A stretch of 17,889 nt of DNA from Mollicutes bacterium (GCA_003552275.1 PUKL01000082.1:1-17889), one strand, 5' to 3'. Shown: positions 7,743 to 16,499, counted from the stretch's first letter. The notes: a model not told the origin generated them from the letters alone. Translations and numbers: made by a program.

Positions 7743-8111
7743 ATGTCCATGTATCAACTCGATGCGACCAAATCCACACAATTGGCCAAAAAACTCGGTG
7801 GACCACCGGTGTTCCACGACGGCTTCCTCCGCCGCATCATCCTCGAGAAGGAGCGGGCCGTGCTCGAGATTGAAATCCTCTCCGATGTGAACCCCCGCTT
7901 GGAAAAAGACACCGTCGTCAAACTCATCCTCTTTGAAGTGGGCGCCTTTTCATTCGCGGCCAAGGATTTCTCCAAAGAACGTTTTGTCATCCATGACTTG
8001 GAGTTCCGCCGCGAAGACGAAGGGATAAGACTCTGTTTCGAGAGTGCCCGGGGTGAAAAGGGAGAGATCGTCTTTCAAGCGATCGAACTCGAGGAAGTCG
8101 ACAGGACATGA
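7743..8111 (+). CDS. Uncharacterised small beta-rich protein, possibly Imm50-like
   Basis: A 122-residue soluble protein with no signal peptide or membrane segment. PPVFHDGFLRRI at 21-32 is followed by alternating hydrophobic strands, IVFQAIELEEV at the end, and many Glu/Arg/Lys residues. A Phe-His-Asp near the N-terminus followed by repeated beta strands recalls Imm50-type immunity proteins, but this is a weak resemblance by eye and no toxin gene is adjacent. AGGAGG (7733-7738) is 4 nt before the ATG at 7743 and 10 nt before a second ATG at 7749; either could be used. It is monocistronic, divergent from tnaA and convergent with the rhodanese gene. Function unknown. Confidence 0.7.
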   Translation: MSMYQLDATKSTQLAKKLGGPPVFHDGFLRRIILEKERAVLEIEILSDVNPRLEKDTVVKLILFEVGAFSFAAKDFSKERFVIHDLEFRREDEGIRLCFESARGEKGEIVFQAIELEEVDRT

Positions 8112-8140
8112 AAAAACGGGCGTCAATCGCGCCCGTTTTT
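8112..8140. terminator. Bidirectional terminator between convergent genes
   Basis: A-run, CGGGCG (8117-8122), 7-nt loop, CGCCCG (8130-8135), then T5. Read on the minus strand it ends in T6. It lies between the TGA of the 122-aa gene (8109-8111) and the rhodanese gene, whose TGA stop (8125-8123) is in the loop. Confidence 0.85.
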
Positions 8141-8536
8141 CTCGAAAGTCATTTTGGTGGCCGGAAGGCCCCCTCTGAGGATGTAGACCTTCCTGAAGTT
8201 TTTGTGGAGCAGTTTCTTTGCCGCTTTGTAGGATTTTTTCCCCGTGTTGCAGTAGATGTAGAGGGGTAGGTCCTTGCGGACCTTGGTCTGATATTTGCTT
8301 GTCAGGGCGCGAACGGGAATGCGACGCGCGCCCTTGATTTTTTCCTTCTCGACATCCTTTTCCTTGCGGATGTCGATGAGCTGTCCTTTCCGCATGTTGC
8401 GCTTGAACTCCGGCCATTCGAGAATGACCAGACGTTCACCCTCTTTGAATCTTGTCTCCTTGTTCTTGCGAACGAGGAAGAAGCCGATGAACAAGCCGAT
8501 AGCGATGGCGATAGCGTAGAAGAGGAAGTCTCCCAT
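8123..8536 (-). CDS. Membrane-anchored single-domain rhodanese
   Basis: 137 residues: one N-terminal transmembrane helix (about 3-22, GDFLFYAIAIAIGLFIGFFLV), a basic stop-transfer segment RKNKETR, then a rhodanese domain (about 38-125). The active-site loop is CNTGKKS with Cys96, close to the CRxGxR[ST] pattern, and LIDIRKEKDVEKEKIKGARRIP is the typical CH2-like N-terminal motif. The basic residues after the helix predict a cytoplasmic domain. It would carry sulfur as a persulfide; the acceptor is unknown. The ATG at 8536 has GGGGGTG about 5 nt upstream. Homologous short YqhL-like proteins are common in Firmicutes. It stands alone behind a strong promoter. Confidence 0.88.
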   Translation of the reverse strand: MGDFLFYAIAIAIGLFIGFFLVRKNKETRFKEGERLVILEWPEFKRNMRKGQLIDIRKEKDVEKEKIKGARRIPVRALTSKYQTKVRKDLPLYIYCNTGKKSYKAAKKLLHKNFRKVYILRGGLPATKMTFEKNGRD

Positions 8537-8557
8537 GTGTTCACCCCCGTCCCAAGC

Positions 8558-8587
8558 ATTATAATTGATGGATGCGGCGGTTGTCAA
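8558..8587 (-). promoter_or_regulatory. Promoter of the rhodanese gene
   Basis: On the minus strand: consensus -35 TTGACA (8587-8582), 18-nt spacer, consensus -10 TATAAT (8563-8558). The ATG follows about 20 bases after the -10. Both hexamers are perfect. Confidence 0.75.
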
Positions 8588-8642
8588 TTCGGAGCTTTTC
8601 ACATCCGGACGGCTTGACGTTTTGTTCTCCAATGAACTATGA

Positions 8643-8648
8643 TATAAT
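8643..8648 (+). promoter_or_regulatory. Extended -10 promoter of the efp-rluB operon
   Basis: TATAAT preceded by TGA forms an extended -10. An overlapping option is TTGACG, 18 nt, TATGAT, ending just upstream. The transcript would start near 8655, about 30 nt before the ATG at 8684. It diverges from the rhodanese promoter. Confidence 0.6.
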
Positions 8649-8683
8649 AATGACACTTGAAGGCATCTTGTCAGGGTGATGTC

Positions 8684-8992
8684 ATGAAACGGTTACAAAA
8701 GCATTATCCCTATGTTGTCGGCCTCTTGGTCGGGTTCTTCATCGTTCCGACCTTCGCTTTGGGTTTCAACGCCGGGTTCGGGCGGTTCTCCGTCCTCGGT
8801 GATGTGCTCATGGTCACGGCATTATTGCTTTGGCCGGCCTTGATCGTCCTGGTCATCGTTCTCCATGTGTTCGTGTATGGGACAGAAGAGGCCACAAGGA
8901 AGAAACAGTGGCAAAGGACGCTCTTCCTTCCACCTTTGGGAGCCGTTCTGAGCCTCGCTTTTTTGGCGGTACTCTATTCCATCATCGGGTGA
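8684..8992 (+). CDS. Small membrane protein of unknown function (three helices)
   Basis: 102 residues with three predicted transmembrane helices: about 9-30 (YPYVVGLLVGFFIVPTFALG), 38-65 (a long hydrophobic run from LGDVLMVTALLLWP through VLHVFVYG) and 79-101 (the C-terminal run ending LAVLYSIIG). A basic loop, EEATRKKQWQR, lies between helices 2 and 3. I do not recognise the family. The ATG at 8684 was chosen for AGGG 7 nt upstream; a TTG at 8657 is in frame but lacks a site. It is first in the operon, 14 nt before the next gene, so the two products may act together. Confidence 0.75.
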   Translation: MKRLQKHYPYVVGLLVGFFIVPTFALGFNAGFGRFSVLGDVLMVTALLLWPALIVLVIVLHVFVYGTEEATRKKQWQRTLFLPPLGAVLSLAFLAVLYSIIG

Positions 8993-9006
8993 AGGGGAGG
9001 GAATGC

Positions 9007-10047
9007 ATGAACCGTTTGATCAACGCTTATCTGAAAAAGACCAACCGACCCCTTTCCAACTACCGGGTCTTCAAACGCGCCGATCACATCAGCAAATACG
9101 CCCATCTTTTTATCGGGCTCTTTTTCATCATTCTCGTCTACTTCCTGCTGGAAACATTCCAAGTGATGGAAACCGAGATCCTGCAGCCGTACCCCCAATA
9201 TGTCGCCTTGGTGAGTCTTCCCTTGTTGGCGGGGCCTTTGCTCTACTTTCACACGAAGACCACGCACCGTGTCCTCGTCACGACCGACGCCTTTGCCAGA
9301 CAGACCTTTTTCCGGCGTTACCGCTTGTATCTTTTCAATGAAGTCGAGAAGGTCCGTCTCACCAAGAAGAACAAGCTGAAAATCCGCACCCGCAAAGACA
9401 GTCTGACCATCCCCCTCAAGCGCTATGAAGCGGACTTGGAGAAGCTCAAGACCATTTTCGACTACGAGGGGCATTTCAAAAAACGGAAAAGGCCATACAA
9501 GGTGTTCATCGAGGGCGATGAACTGGATGTCCAAGAACTCGCTCCCGAATACAACAAGACCACGCTCCGCCTCATGGACAGCTTTTCCGACAACTTCGAC
9601 CATTTGACGCCCGGTTATCTCGGCGATATATCCCTCTACAACACCACCATCAATCGCGTCCGCTTTCTCGAAAACAAGCATGCGGTGTTCGAGCTCTCCC
9701 ACATCGATTTGAAGAAGGACCATCCGGAAAACACCTCGTTCCACGCCAAACAGACAGACGAAGCGGTCATGGTCTTCCAGGATGTGAGCCATGTCGAGAT
9801 CTTCAACCTCGACAAGGACCGCGCCCGGGATGTGGAACTGCTCGGCACCGACTTGGAGACGTTGAAGAAAGTCGTCCGTCGCGCCGATGTGTTCGAGGCG
9901 AACATCAAGCCGCTCGAAGAGCGGTTGTCGGTTGACCTCGTATTGAGTCGCGGCGTACGCCGTCAACTCCTCCGTTTCACTTTCAAAGACGCCATGGTGG
10001 GTTTCAACAAACTCGTCAAGGACGCTTGGTTCGAAGAGTCCCTCTGA
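9007..10047 (+). CDS. Two-helix membrane protein with PH-like and novel C-terminal region
   Basis: 346 residues. There are two transmembrane helices near the N-terminus (about 33-52 and 64-81) separated by a short loop (EILQPYPQ). A region at 88-158 (HRVLVTTDAFARQTF ... YLFNEVEKVRLTKK ... LTIPLKRYEADLEKLKTIF) resembles the beta-strand plus final helix of bacterial PH-type domains. A soluble charged C-terminal part (160-346) has no family I recognise. The PH reading is by eye and moderate. The ATG at 9007 is preceded by AGGGGAGGG 5 nt upstream. It is 14 nt after the small membrane gene and 31 nt before efp with no terminator, so it is probably co-transcribed with both. Function unknown. Confidence 0.8.
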   Translation: MNRLINAYLKKTNRPLSNYRVFKRADHISKYAHLFIGLFFIILVYFLLETFQVMETEILQPYPQYVALVSLPLLAGPLLYFHTKTTHRVLVTTDAFARQTFFRRYRLYLFNEVEKVRLTKKNKLKIRTRKDSLTIPLKRYEADLEKLKTIFDYEGHFKKRKRPYKVFIEGDELDVQELAPEYNKTTLRLMDSFSDNFDHLTPGYLGDISLYNTTINRVRFLENKHAVFELSHIDLKKDHPENTSFHAKQTDEAVMVFQDVSHVEIFNLDKDRARDVELLGTDLETLKKVVRRADVFEANIKPLEERLSVDLVLSRGVRRQLLRFTFKDAMVGFNKLVKDAWFEESL

Positions 10048-10078
10048 AACAACACATACATCAACTGGAGTGGTGAAC

Positions 10079-10636
10079 ATGATCACAAGCAATGATTTCA
10101 AGACCGGTCTGACCATCAAACATGAAGGAAACCTCTATCAGATCATCGAGTTCCAACACGTGAAACCCGGCAAAGGCAGCGCCTTTGTCCGCAGCAAACT
10201 GCGGAACCTGCGCACGGGTACGATCACCGACAAGACCTGGCGCGCCGGCGAAAAGGTCGAGACGGCGATGATCGAAAGACGTCCCATGCAGTTCATCTAT
10301 GCCGACGGGCCCTTGTATGTCTTCATGAACAAGGAGACATACGAACAAATCGAGATCAACGAAGCCCAGCTCGAACACGAAAAGAACTTCCTCGTCGAGG
10401 GAATCGACGTCGAAGTGCGTTTCCATGAATCGGAGATCCTGGGCGTCGATCTTCCCGAGAAGGTCACCCTCACCGTCACCGACACCGTCCCCGGCGTACG
10501 CGGCAACACCGCCGCCCATGCCACGAAGGATGCGACCCTGGAGACGGGGTACACCCTGCAGGTGCCCATGTTCATAAACGAAGGCGAAAAGATCGTCGTC
10601 AACACCGTGACCGGCAAATACAGCACCAAAGCTTAG
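10079..10636 (+). CDS. efp: Translation elongation factor P
   Basis: EF-P binds ribosomes stalled at consecutive prolines and restores peptide bond formation. The 185-residue length is the family norm. Domain I carries FQHVKPGKGSAFVRSKLRNL with the loop-tip Lys32 at the Bacillus position; the Firmicutes PGKG context rather than an arginine means the EarP pathway is not expected. Domain II (MQFIYADGPLYVFMNKETYEQI) and domain III (the signature TDTVPGVRGNTAAHATKDATLETG, ending VPMFINEGEKIVVNTVTG) are complete. The ATG at 10079 has GGAG 8 nt upstream. It lies mid-operon, after two membrane genes and 15 nt before the CNNM/CBS gene. No lysine-modification gene is visible here. Confidence 0.97.
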   Translation: MITSNDFKTGLTIKHEGNLYQIIEFQHVKPGKGSAFVRSKLRNLRTGTITDKTWRAGEKVETAMIERRPMQFIYADGPLYVFMNKETYEQIEINEAQLEHEKNFLVEGIDVEVRFHESEILGVDLPEKVTLTVTDTVPGVRGNTAAHATKDATLETGYTLQVPMFINEGEKIVVNTVTGKYSTKA

Positions 10637-10651
10637 GAGGAGTGAACCCTT

Positions 10652-12004
10652 TTGGACAGTTCCCTCATCATCCCCGTCTTATTGGCCGTCGAAATTCCCC
10701 CGATGAGCTTTGTGCTCCTCGTCATCCTGCTCGTCATCTCGAGTTTTTTCTCCATGAGCGAAACGGTCTTTTCCAGCCTGAACCCCATTCGCATCAAGAA
10801 TTTCATCGAGGAGGGTAAAAAAGGCAGCAAAAAGGCCTTTTGGATCCATGAACGGTTCGACTACGCCCTCACCACCATCCTCGTCGGCAACAACCTCGCG
10901 AATGTCGCTTTGGCGACCGTGTCCGCCGGTATCTTCACGCGCATCTTCATCGACCAAGAGACGCTCGTCACCATTTTCAACACGGTGGTGATGACGACCA
11001 TCATCCTCATCTTCGGCGAAATCGTGCCGAAGAGTTTCGGCAAACGCCATAGCGAGACCATCGCCATCCGTATCAGCGGGGTGCTCTTTTGGACGATGCG
11101 GATTTTGAAGCCCGTCACCATCGTCTTTTTGAAGATCAAGAAGCTCTTCTTGCGTGAAGACGCCCGTGTGACCATCAGTGTGAGCGAAAGCGAGCTCGAG
11201 ACCATCATCGACACGATGGAGGAAGAGGGCTCGATCGACGAAGAAGAAGCGGAGATGTTGCAGAGTGTGCTCGACCTCGACGAGAAGAAGGTCTATGAGA
11301 TCATGACGCCGCGGGTCGACATGGTCGCCGTCGAAGTGAACGAGTCGCACGATGCGATCGTCAAGAAGTTCTTCGACCATCAGTTCTCCCGCCTTCCCGT
11401 CTATGACGGCGACCGCGACAACATCATCGGTATCCTGAACGAGCGCGACTTCTTCACCCATATCATCCAAAAGAAACCCATCGATGTCCGCAAGATCATG
11501 AATCCCCCGGTCTTCGTGTCGAAATCGATGCGGGCCGACACCTTGATAGAAACCCTGCAACGCGAGAATTCCCATCTCGCCATCGTCAGTGACGAATTCG
11601 GCGGGACGAGCGGCATCGTCACGATGGAAGACGCCATCGAGGAACTCGTCGGCGAGATCTACGACGAACATGACGACATCGACGACGAGTTCTTGAAACA
11701 GATCGACGAGCACGTCTACGGCGTCAACGCCGACATCGAGCTGGGCGACCTCTTCGAAGAACTGGACCTGGGCACGCCCCCCGACAAAGAGGAGAAGACT
11801 TTGGGAAGCTGGCTCTTCGAACGTTTCGAATCCCTCCCCTCCGTCGACATGGAGCACACCATCCGCCAGACGATGGTGAACTATGACCATGAAGAAGAGA
11901 CGGTCGTCTTCCTTCTCACTTTCACGATCAAAGAAATCCGCGAACGCCGCATCAAATATGTCCACCTCCACGTGCAAGCGGTCGAGGAAGAAGAGGAGGA
12001 GTGA
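10652..12004 (+). CDS. CNNM (DUF21)/CBS/CorC_HlyC membrane protein
   Basis: 450 residues of the HlyC/CorC family, linked in other bacteria to Mg2+ or Na+ handling; the old hemolysin label is misleading. The DUF21 transmembrane domain spans about 15-200, with FFSMSETVFSSLNPIRIKNF after helix 1, VGNNLANVALATVSAG and FGEIVPKSFGKRH. Two CBS motifs follow (about 215-335, including IMTPRVDMVAV and VSDEFGGTSGIVTMEDAIEELVGEI). The C-terminal CorC_HlyC domain spans about 350-440, and a Glu-rich tail ends in EEEEEE. The start is TTG at 10652: no ATG occurs before codon 18, and a later start would remove part of helix 1. AGGAGGAGTG overlaps the efp stop codon. The substrate ion is not shown by the sequence. 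Confidence 0.9.
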   Translation: MDSSLIIPVLLAVEIPPMSFVLLVILLVISSFFSMSETVFSSLNPIRIKNFIEEGKKGSKKAFWIHERFDYALTTILVGNNLANVALATVSAGIFTRIFIDQETLVTIFNTVVMTTIILIFGEIVPKSFGKRHSETIAIRISGVLFWTMRILKPVTIVFLKIKKLFLREDARVTISVSESELETIIDTMEEEGSIDEEEAEMLQSVLDLDEKKVYEIMTPRVDMVAVEVNESHDAIVKKFFDHQFSRLPVYDGDRDNIIGILNERDFFTHIIQKKPIDVRKIMNPPVFVSKSMRADTLIETLQRENSHLAIVSDEFGGTSGIVTMEDAIEELVGEIYDEHDDIDDEFLKQIDEHVYGVNADIELGDLFEELDLGTPPDKEEKTLGSWLFERFESLPSVDMEHTIRQTMVNYDHEEETVVFLLTFTIKEIRERRIKYVHLHVQAVEEEEEE

Positions 12005-12008
12005 TCGC

Positions 12009-12749
12009 TTGGAAGAAAGGTTGCAGAAACTGATCGCCCAAAGTGGACTCTGTTCTCGCCGCAAAGCGGAAGAGCTCATCACTGAAGGAAGAGTCAGGGT
12101 GAACGGGAAGAAAGTCACGACGCTCGGCACCAAGGCGTCTTCATCCGATACGATCACTGTCGACGGGAAGCCCGTGGAGCCCGAAGAGAAAGTCCACTAC
12201 GTCTTCTACAAGCCCGAGGGGTGTGTCTCGACCGCCCGCGACGACAAGGGGAGAAGGACCGTTGTCGACTATCTGCCGAAAGATAGAAGGCTCTTTCCTG
12301 TCGGCCGGCTCGACTATGATGCGTCCGGTGTGCTCCTCATGACGAATGACGGCGACCTCACGGTCTCCCTCACCCATCCCCGCTATGACATCGAGAAGGA
12401 ATACGAGGTCACGCTCGAGGGCTTCGTCCGCAAGACCACCTCGAAAGCGATCGCTCGCGGTGTCGAACTGGACGGCAGAATGACGAAGCCGGCGAAGATC
12501 CGGGACGTCGTCTATGACAAGAAGAAGGCGCGCACGAGACTCCGACTCGTCATCACCGAAGGGAAGTACCATCATATCAAGGAACTGTTCGCTTCCTTCG
12601 ACCATCCGGTCGTCAAACTCAAGCGCGTCCGTTTCGGCATAATCACCTTGGACGGACTCGCCAAGGGCGAGGATCGCCCTTTGAAAATCCATGAGTTGAA
12701 GAGACTCCGTCTCCTCGTCGAGAAAGCCAAGAACAAGACTCTCCGCTGA
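12009..12749 (+). CDS. rluB: rRNA pseudouridine synthase, RluB/RsuA family
   Basis: Converts a uridine in rRNA to pseudouridine; RluB acts on 23S U2605 in E. coli. 246 residues. The N-terminal S4 RNA-binding domain (2-60) contains RLQKLIAQSGLCSRRKAEELI and VRVNGKKV. The catalytic motif GRLDYDASGVLLMTNDG (99-115) has the nucleophile Asp102. YKPEGCVST and the C-terminal GKYHHIKELF are also typical; the usual NRQ-type arginine motif here reads KYHHIK. The TTG start at 12009 is 4 nt after the upstream stop, with AGGAGG 9 nt before it, and gives a normal N-terminus. It ends the operon: its TGA lies in the loop of the terminator. RluB versus RsuA specificity is not certain. Confidence 0.9.
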   Translation: MEERLQKLIAQSGLCSRRKAEELITEGRVRVNGKKVTTLGTKASSSDTITVDGKPVEPEEKVHYVFYKPEGCVSTARDDKGRRTVVDYLPKDRRLFPVGRLDYDASGVLLMTNDGDLTVSLTHPRYDIEKEYEVTLEGFVRKTTSKAIARGVELDGRMTKPAKIRDVVYDKKKARTRLRLVITEGKYHHIKELFASFDHPVVKLKRVRFGIITLDGLAKGEDRPLKIHELKRLRLLVEKAKNKTLR

Positions 12750-12769
12750 TTGCGGACGAGTCTTTTTTT
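12735..12769 (+). terminator. Terminator of the efp-rluB operon
   Basis: AAGACTC and TCCGC pair with GCGGA and GAGTCTT across one bulged C, with a 5-nt loop, followed by a T run to 12769. The rluB stop codon (12747-12749) is in the loop, so the stem includes the last codons of rluB. Confidence 0.88.
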
Positions 12770-12824
12770 ATCCATGGGCCTTCCTTTATAGGATGACACA
12801 CCCGAAACCAAAGAGCGAGTGCAA

Positions 12825-12838
12825 CGAAACCGTTTACC
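12825..12838 (+). promoter_or_regulatory. cre-like site upstream of the four-helix membrane gene
   Basis: CGAAACCGTTTACC matches the cre consensus at 12 of 14 positions. Its core GAAACCGTTTAC is identical to the cre at tnaA. It lies about 12 nt upstream of the -35, so it would not block polymerase directly. It may be an activator-type site or chance. Confidence 0.4.
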
Positions 12839-12850
12839 TTGAAAAGTCTC

Positions 12851-12878
12851 TTGCCGAAGACCTTTTCCGTGTTACAAT
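12851..12878 (+). promoter_or_regulatory. Promoter of the four-helix membrane gene
   Basis: TTGCCG (12851-12856), 16-nt spacer, TACAAT (12873-12878) preceded by TGT as an extended -10. The expected leader before the ATG at 12922 is about 37 nt. Confidence 0.65.
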
Positions 12879-12921
12879 ATAAGGCGGTTAGACAAGGCTG
12901 GTTCCGGAAAGAAGGATGCCC

Positions 12922-13452
12922 ATGTCCAGACTGAACACATTCCAGAAGGACCTTCTGGTCCTTGTGGTGGCTTTGGCGTTGCATGTCGCACTCACGGCCG
13001 TCTTCACGACCACAAGCGGCGGTGTCCTCCCCGAAGCGGAGGTCACCGTGCATTGGTATGTCTTCCGCTTTGAGGACCTCGCGACCGGGGAACGATTCAA
13101 CTTCATACCGGTCCTTCCCTTCGTGTACGCCGCCATCATCCTTGTGCAACTCTTCATGAAGAAGAAATCCCAGGCCCTCATCTACGGACTCGCCATCGTT
13201 CTTTTCGCACAAGTCACCTTCTATTCCCAGATCGTCCAGATCGCCGGTGTCCATGAACGGGTCCTCATCGAAGGTTTCCTCTTCAAACGCATCCATGCCG
13301 ACGGCAATCTCGTCGCCCAGGATGCGAGCGCCTATGTCATGTTGATCCTCGTTCTCCTCGCGAGTGGAATCGTGCTGCACGGATACATCAAAAAACGCCT
13401 CAAAGAGAAAAAGGGCCTCACCCGAAGCGGTGGCAACATACCGACCCCTTGA
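12922..13452 (+). CDS. Uncharacterised four-helix membrane protein
   Basis: 176 residues with four predicted transmembrane helices: about 10-30, 61-79, 86-106 and 136-156. The segment between helices 1 and 2 (31-60, with EAEVTVHWYVFRFED) is probably outside, and the tail is strongly basic (KKRLKEKKGLTR). No family is recognised. AAGGA is 5 nt before the ATG at 12922; the in-frame ATG at 12916 would have no spacing, so 12922 is preferred. It has its own extended -10 promoter with a cre-like element upstream and converges on hppA. Function unknown. Confidence 0.75.
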   Translation: MSRLNTFQKDLLVLVVALALHVALTAVFTTTSGGVLPEAEVTVHWYVFRFEDLATGERFNFIPVLPFVYAAIILVQLFMKKKSQALIYGLAIVLFAQVTFYSQIVQIAGVHERVLIEGFLFKRIHADGNLVAQDASAYVMLILVLLASGIVLHGYIKKRLKEKKGLTRSGGNIPTP

Positions 13453-13489
13453 ACGGGGGAGGTTGTACCCATTCGAATGAGCCCATAAT

Positions 13490-13515
13490 AAAAGACGCCG
13501 TCGAAGGCGTCTTTT
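13490..13515. terminator. Bidirectional terminator between the membrane gene and hppA
   Basis: AAAAGACGCC, 6-nt loop, GGCGTCTTTT: a perfect 10-bp inverted repeat with A/T ends on both sides. It lies between convergent genes, 8 nt from the hppA stop. Confidence 0.88.
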
Positions 13516-13522
13516 CGTTTGG

Positions 13523-15535
<2,013 letters not shown>

Positions 15536-15613
15536 TGTTTCCACCCACCCGTGTCGATTGTTCACTCGTTTTTGTCTTCGTATCATGATATGATAGCAAA
15601 TAGACTTGTGTAA

Positions 15614-15642
15614 AGTATACCAAAAAGCGTTTTCATTATCAA
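15614..15642 (-). promoter_or_regulatory. hppA promoter
   Basis: On the minus strand: -35 TTGATA (15642-15637), 17-nt spacer, -10 TATACT (15619-15614). The predicted leader to the GTG at 15535 is about 70 nt. Confidence 0.75.
15622..15635 (-). promoter_or_regulatory. cre-like element in the hppA promoter spacer
   Basis: TGAAAACGCTTTTT on the minus strand matches the cre consensus at 12 of 14 positions. Its first ten bases are identical to the perfect cre in the buk promoter, at nearly the same place in the spacer. The 3' CA is missing, so affinity may be lower. Confidence 0.45.
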
Positions 15643-15802
15643 GGAATGTTTTTGTGAAGGGCTCCGTCGTTTCTGATGGAGTCCACGACCAAAAAAACCG
15701 GCCAAAAGGTGGACGCGCGGGTCCATGTCTGCTAAAATAGTCGAAGGTGTCCAAAAAGCGAGAATCATGGAACCCGGACCAAAACCGATTATCGAAATGA
15801 CG

Positions 15803-15818
15803 CCACATGTGGTATAAT
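15803..15818 (+). promoter_or_regulatory. Extended -10 promoter of cmk-rpsA with adjacent palindrome
   Basis: TATAAT (15813-15818) is preceded by TGG, an extended -10. No good -35 is visible 17 nt upstream. The perfect 10-bp palindrome CCACATGTGG (15803-15812) abuts the -10. Confidence 0.6.
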
Positions 15819-15844
15819 GGTTTTGATTTTAGTGGGGTGGTCAG

Positions 15845-16498
15845 ATGAAGACGACGCAAATTGCCATCGACGGTCCCGCCGGCGCGGGGAAAAGCACCAT
15901 CGCCAGACTCGTGGCCGACTTGTTCGACTTCACCTACATAGACACTGGCGCGATGTATCGCGCCATTACATTGAAAGCGATGCGGATGAACATCGAGCTC
16001 GTCGACGAGGAGGCTTTCGGCTTTCTCGATGACACGGAATTCAGCTATGTGGAAGGAAGACTCCACATGGACGGGGCCGATGTCAGTCGCGACATCCGCA
16101 CCCGAGAAGTCTCGAACAATGTATCGCTCGTCTCTTCGCACCGCCTCGTCAGGAAGAAACTCGTCGAACGTCAAAAATGCATCGCCAAAGACCAAGACAT
16201 CGTCATGGACGGTCGCGACATCGGCTACAACGTCCTCCCCGCGGCCGATTACAAGTTCTTTCTCACCGCGAATGTGAAGACCCGTGCCTTGCGGCGTTTC
16301 AGAGAGAACGAGGAACAAGGTCTGCACATTCCCTTGGAGGATCTCGAAAGTGAGATCATCGCCCGTGACGACTTTGACACCAACCGGATCCACAGTCCTT
16401 TAAAACCCGCCAATGACGCGGTGATCATCGATACATCCAACATGAGAATCGAAGATGTAGTGAAAACCATAGAGTCCATAGTGAAAGAGGTAGATTGA
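15845..16498 (+). CDS. cmk: Cytidylate kinase
   Basis: Phosphorylates CMP and dCMP to the diphosphates using ATP. The 217-residue length is the bacterial norm. The P-loop GPAGAGKST is at 10-18, DTGAMYRA at 33-40, the CMP-binding insert and VSLVSSHRLVRKKLVERQ follow, MDGRDIG is at 121-127 (Arg and Asp of the nucleoside site), and ARDDFDTNR is the lid-type arginine motif late in the protein. GGGGTGG is 4 nt before the ATG. It is separated from rpsA by one base; this cmk-rpsA pairing is common in Firmicutes and other bacteria. Confidence 0.97.
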   Translation: MKTTQIAIDGPAGAGKSTIARLVADLFDFTYIDTGAMYRAITLKAMRMNIELVDEEAFGFLDDTEFSYVEGRLHMDGADVSRDIRTREVSNNVSLVSSHRLVRKKLVERQKCIAKDQDIVMDGRDIGYNVLPAADYKFFLTANVKTRALRRFRENEEQGLHIPLEDLESEIIARDDFDTNRIHSPLKPANDAVIIDTSNMRIEDVVKTIESIVKEVD

Positions 16499-16499
16499 C

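Larger units (their letters stand above)
15536..15844. other. 309-bp divergent intergenic region, hppA / cmk
   Basis: It holds the hppA promoter with a cre-like spacer, an extended -10 promoter for cmk, and a possible second cmk promoter (TGGACG, 17 nt, TAAAAT with TGC; 15710-15738). There is a 10-bp hairpin with two G-U pairs at 15659-15684 (6-nt loop, no T run), and a bulged inverted repeat GGGTCCATG (15719-15727) / CATGGAACCC (15766-15775). The 10-mer CCAAAAAGCG occurs twice (15620-15629 and 15751-15760). No coding sequence is evident. Confidence 0.55.

Noticed and set aside
8685..8697. cre-like TGAAACGGTTACA at the start of the small membrane gene
   Set aside because: It is one base short of the cre spacing and is within the first codons; the match does not hold.
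13445..13459. CCCC-TTGAA-CGGGG hairpin at the end of the four-helix membrane gene
   Set aside because: The stem is short and has no T run. The strong terminator at 13490-13515 is sufficient.
15536..16393. Upstream extension of the hppA frame through the intergenic region and cmk
   Set aside because: It would run antisense through cmk and its promoter. The family N-terminus begins near 15520-15535 and a promoter lies at 15614-15642.
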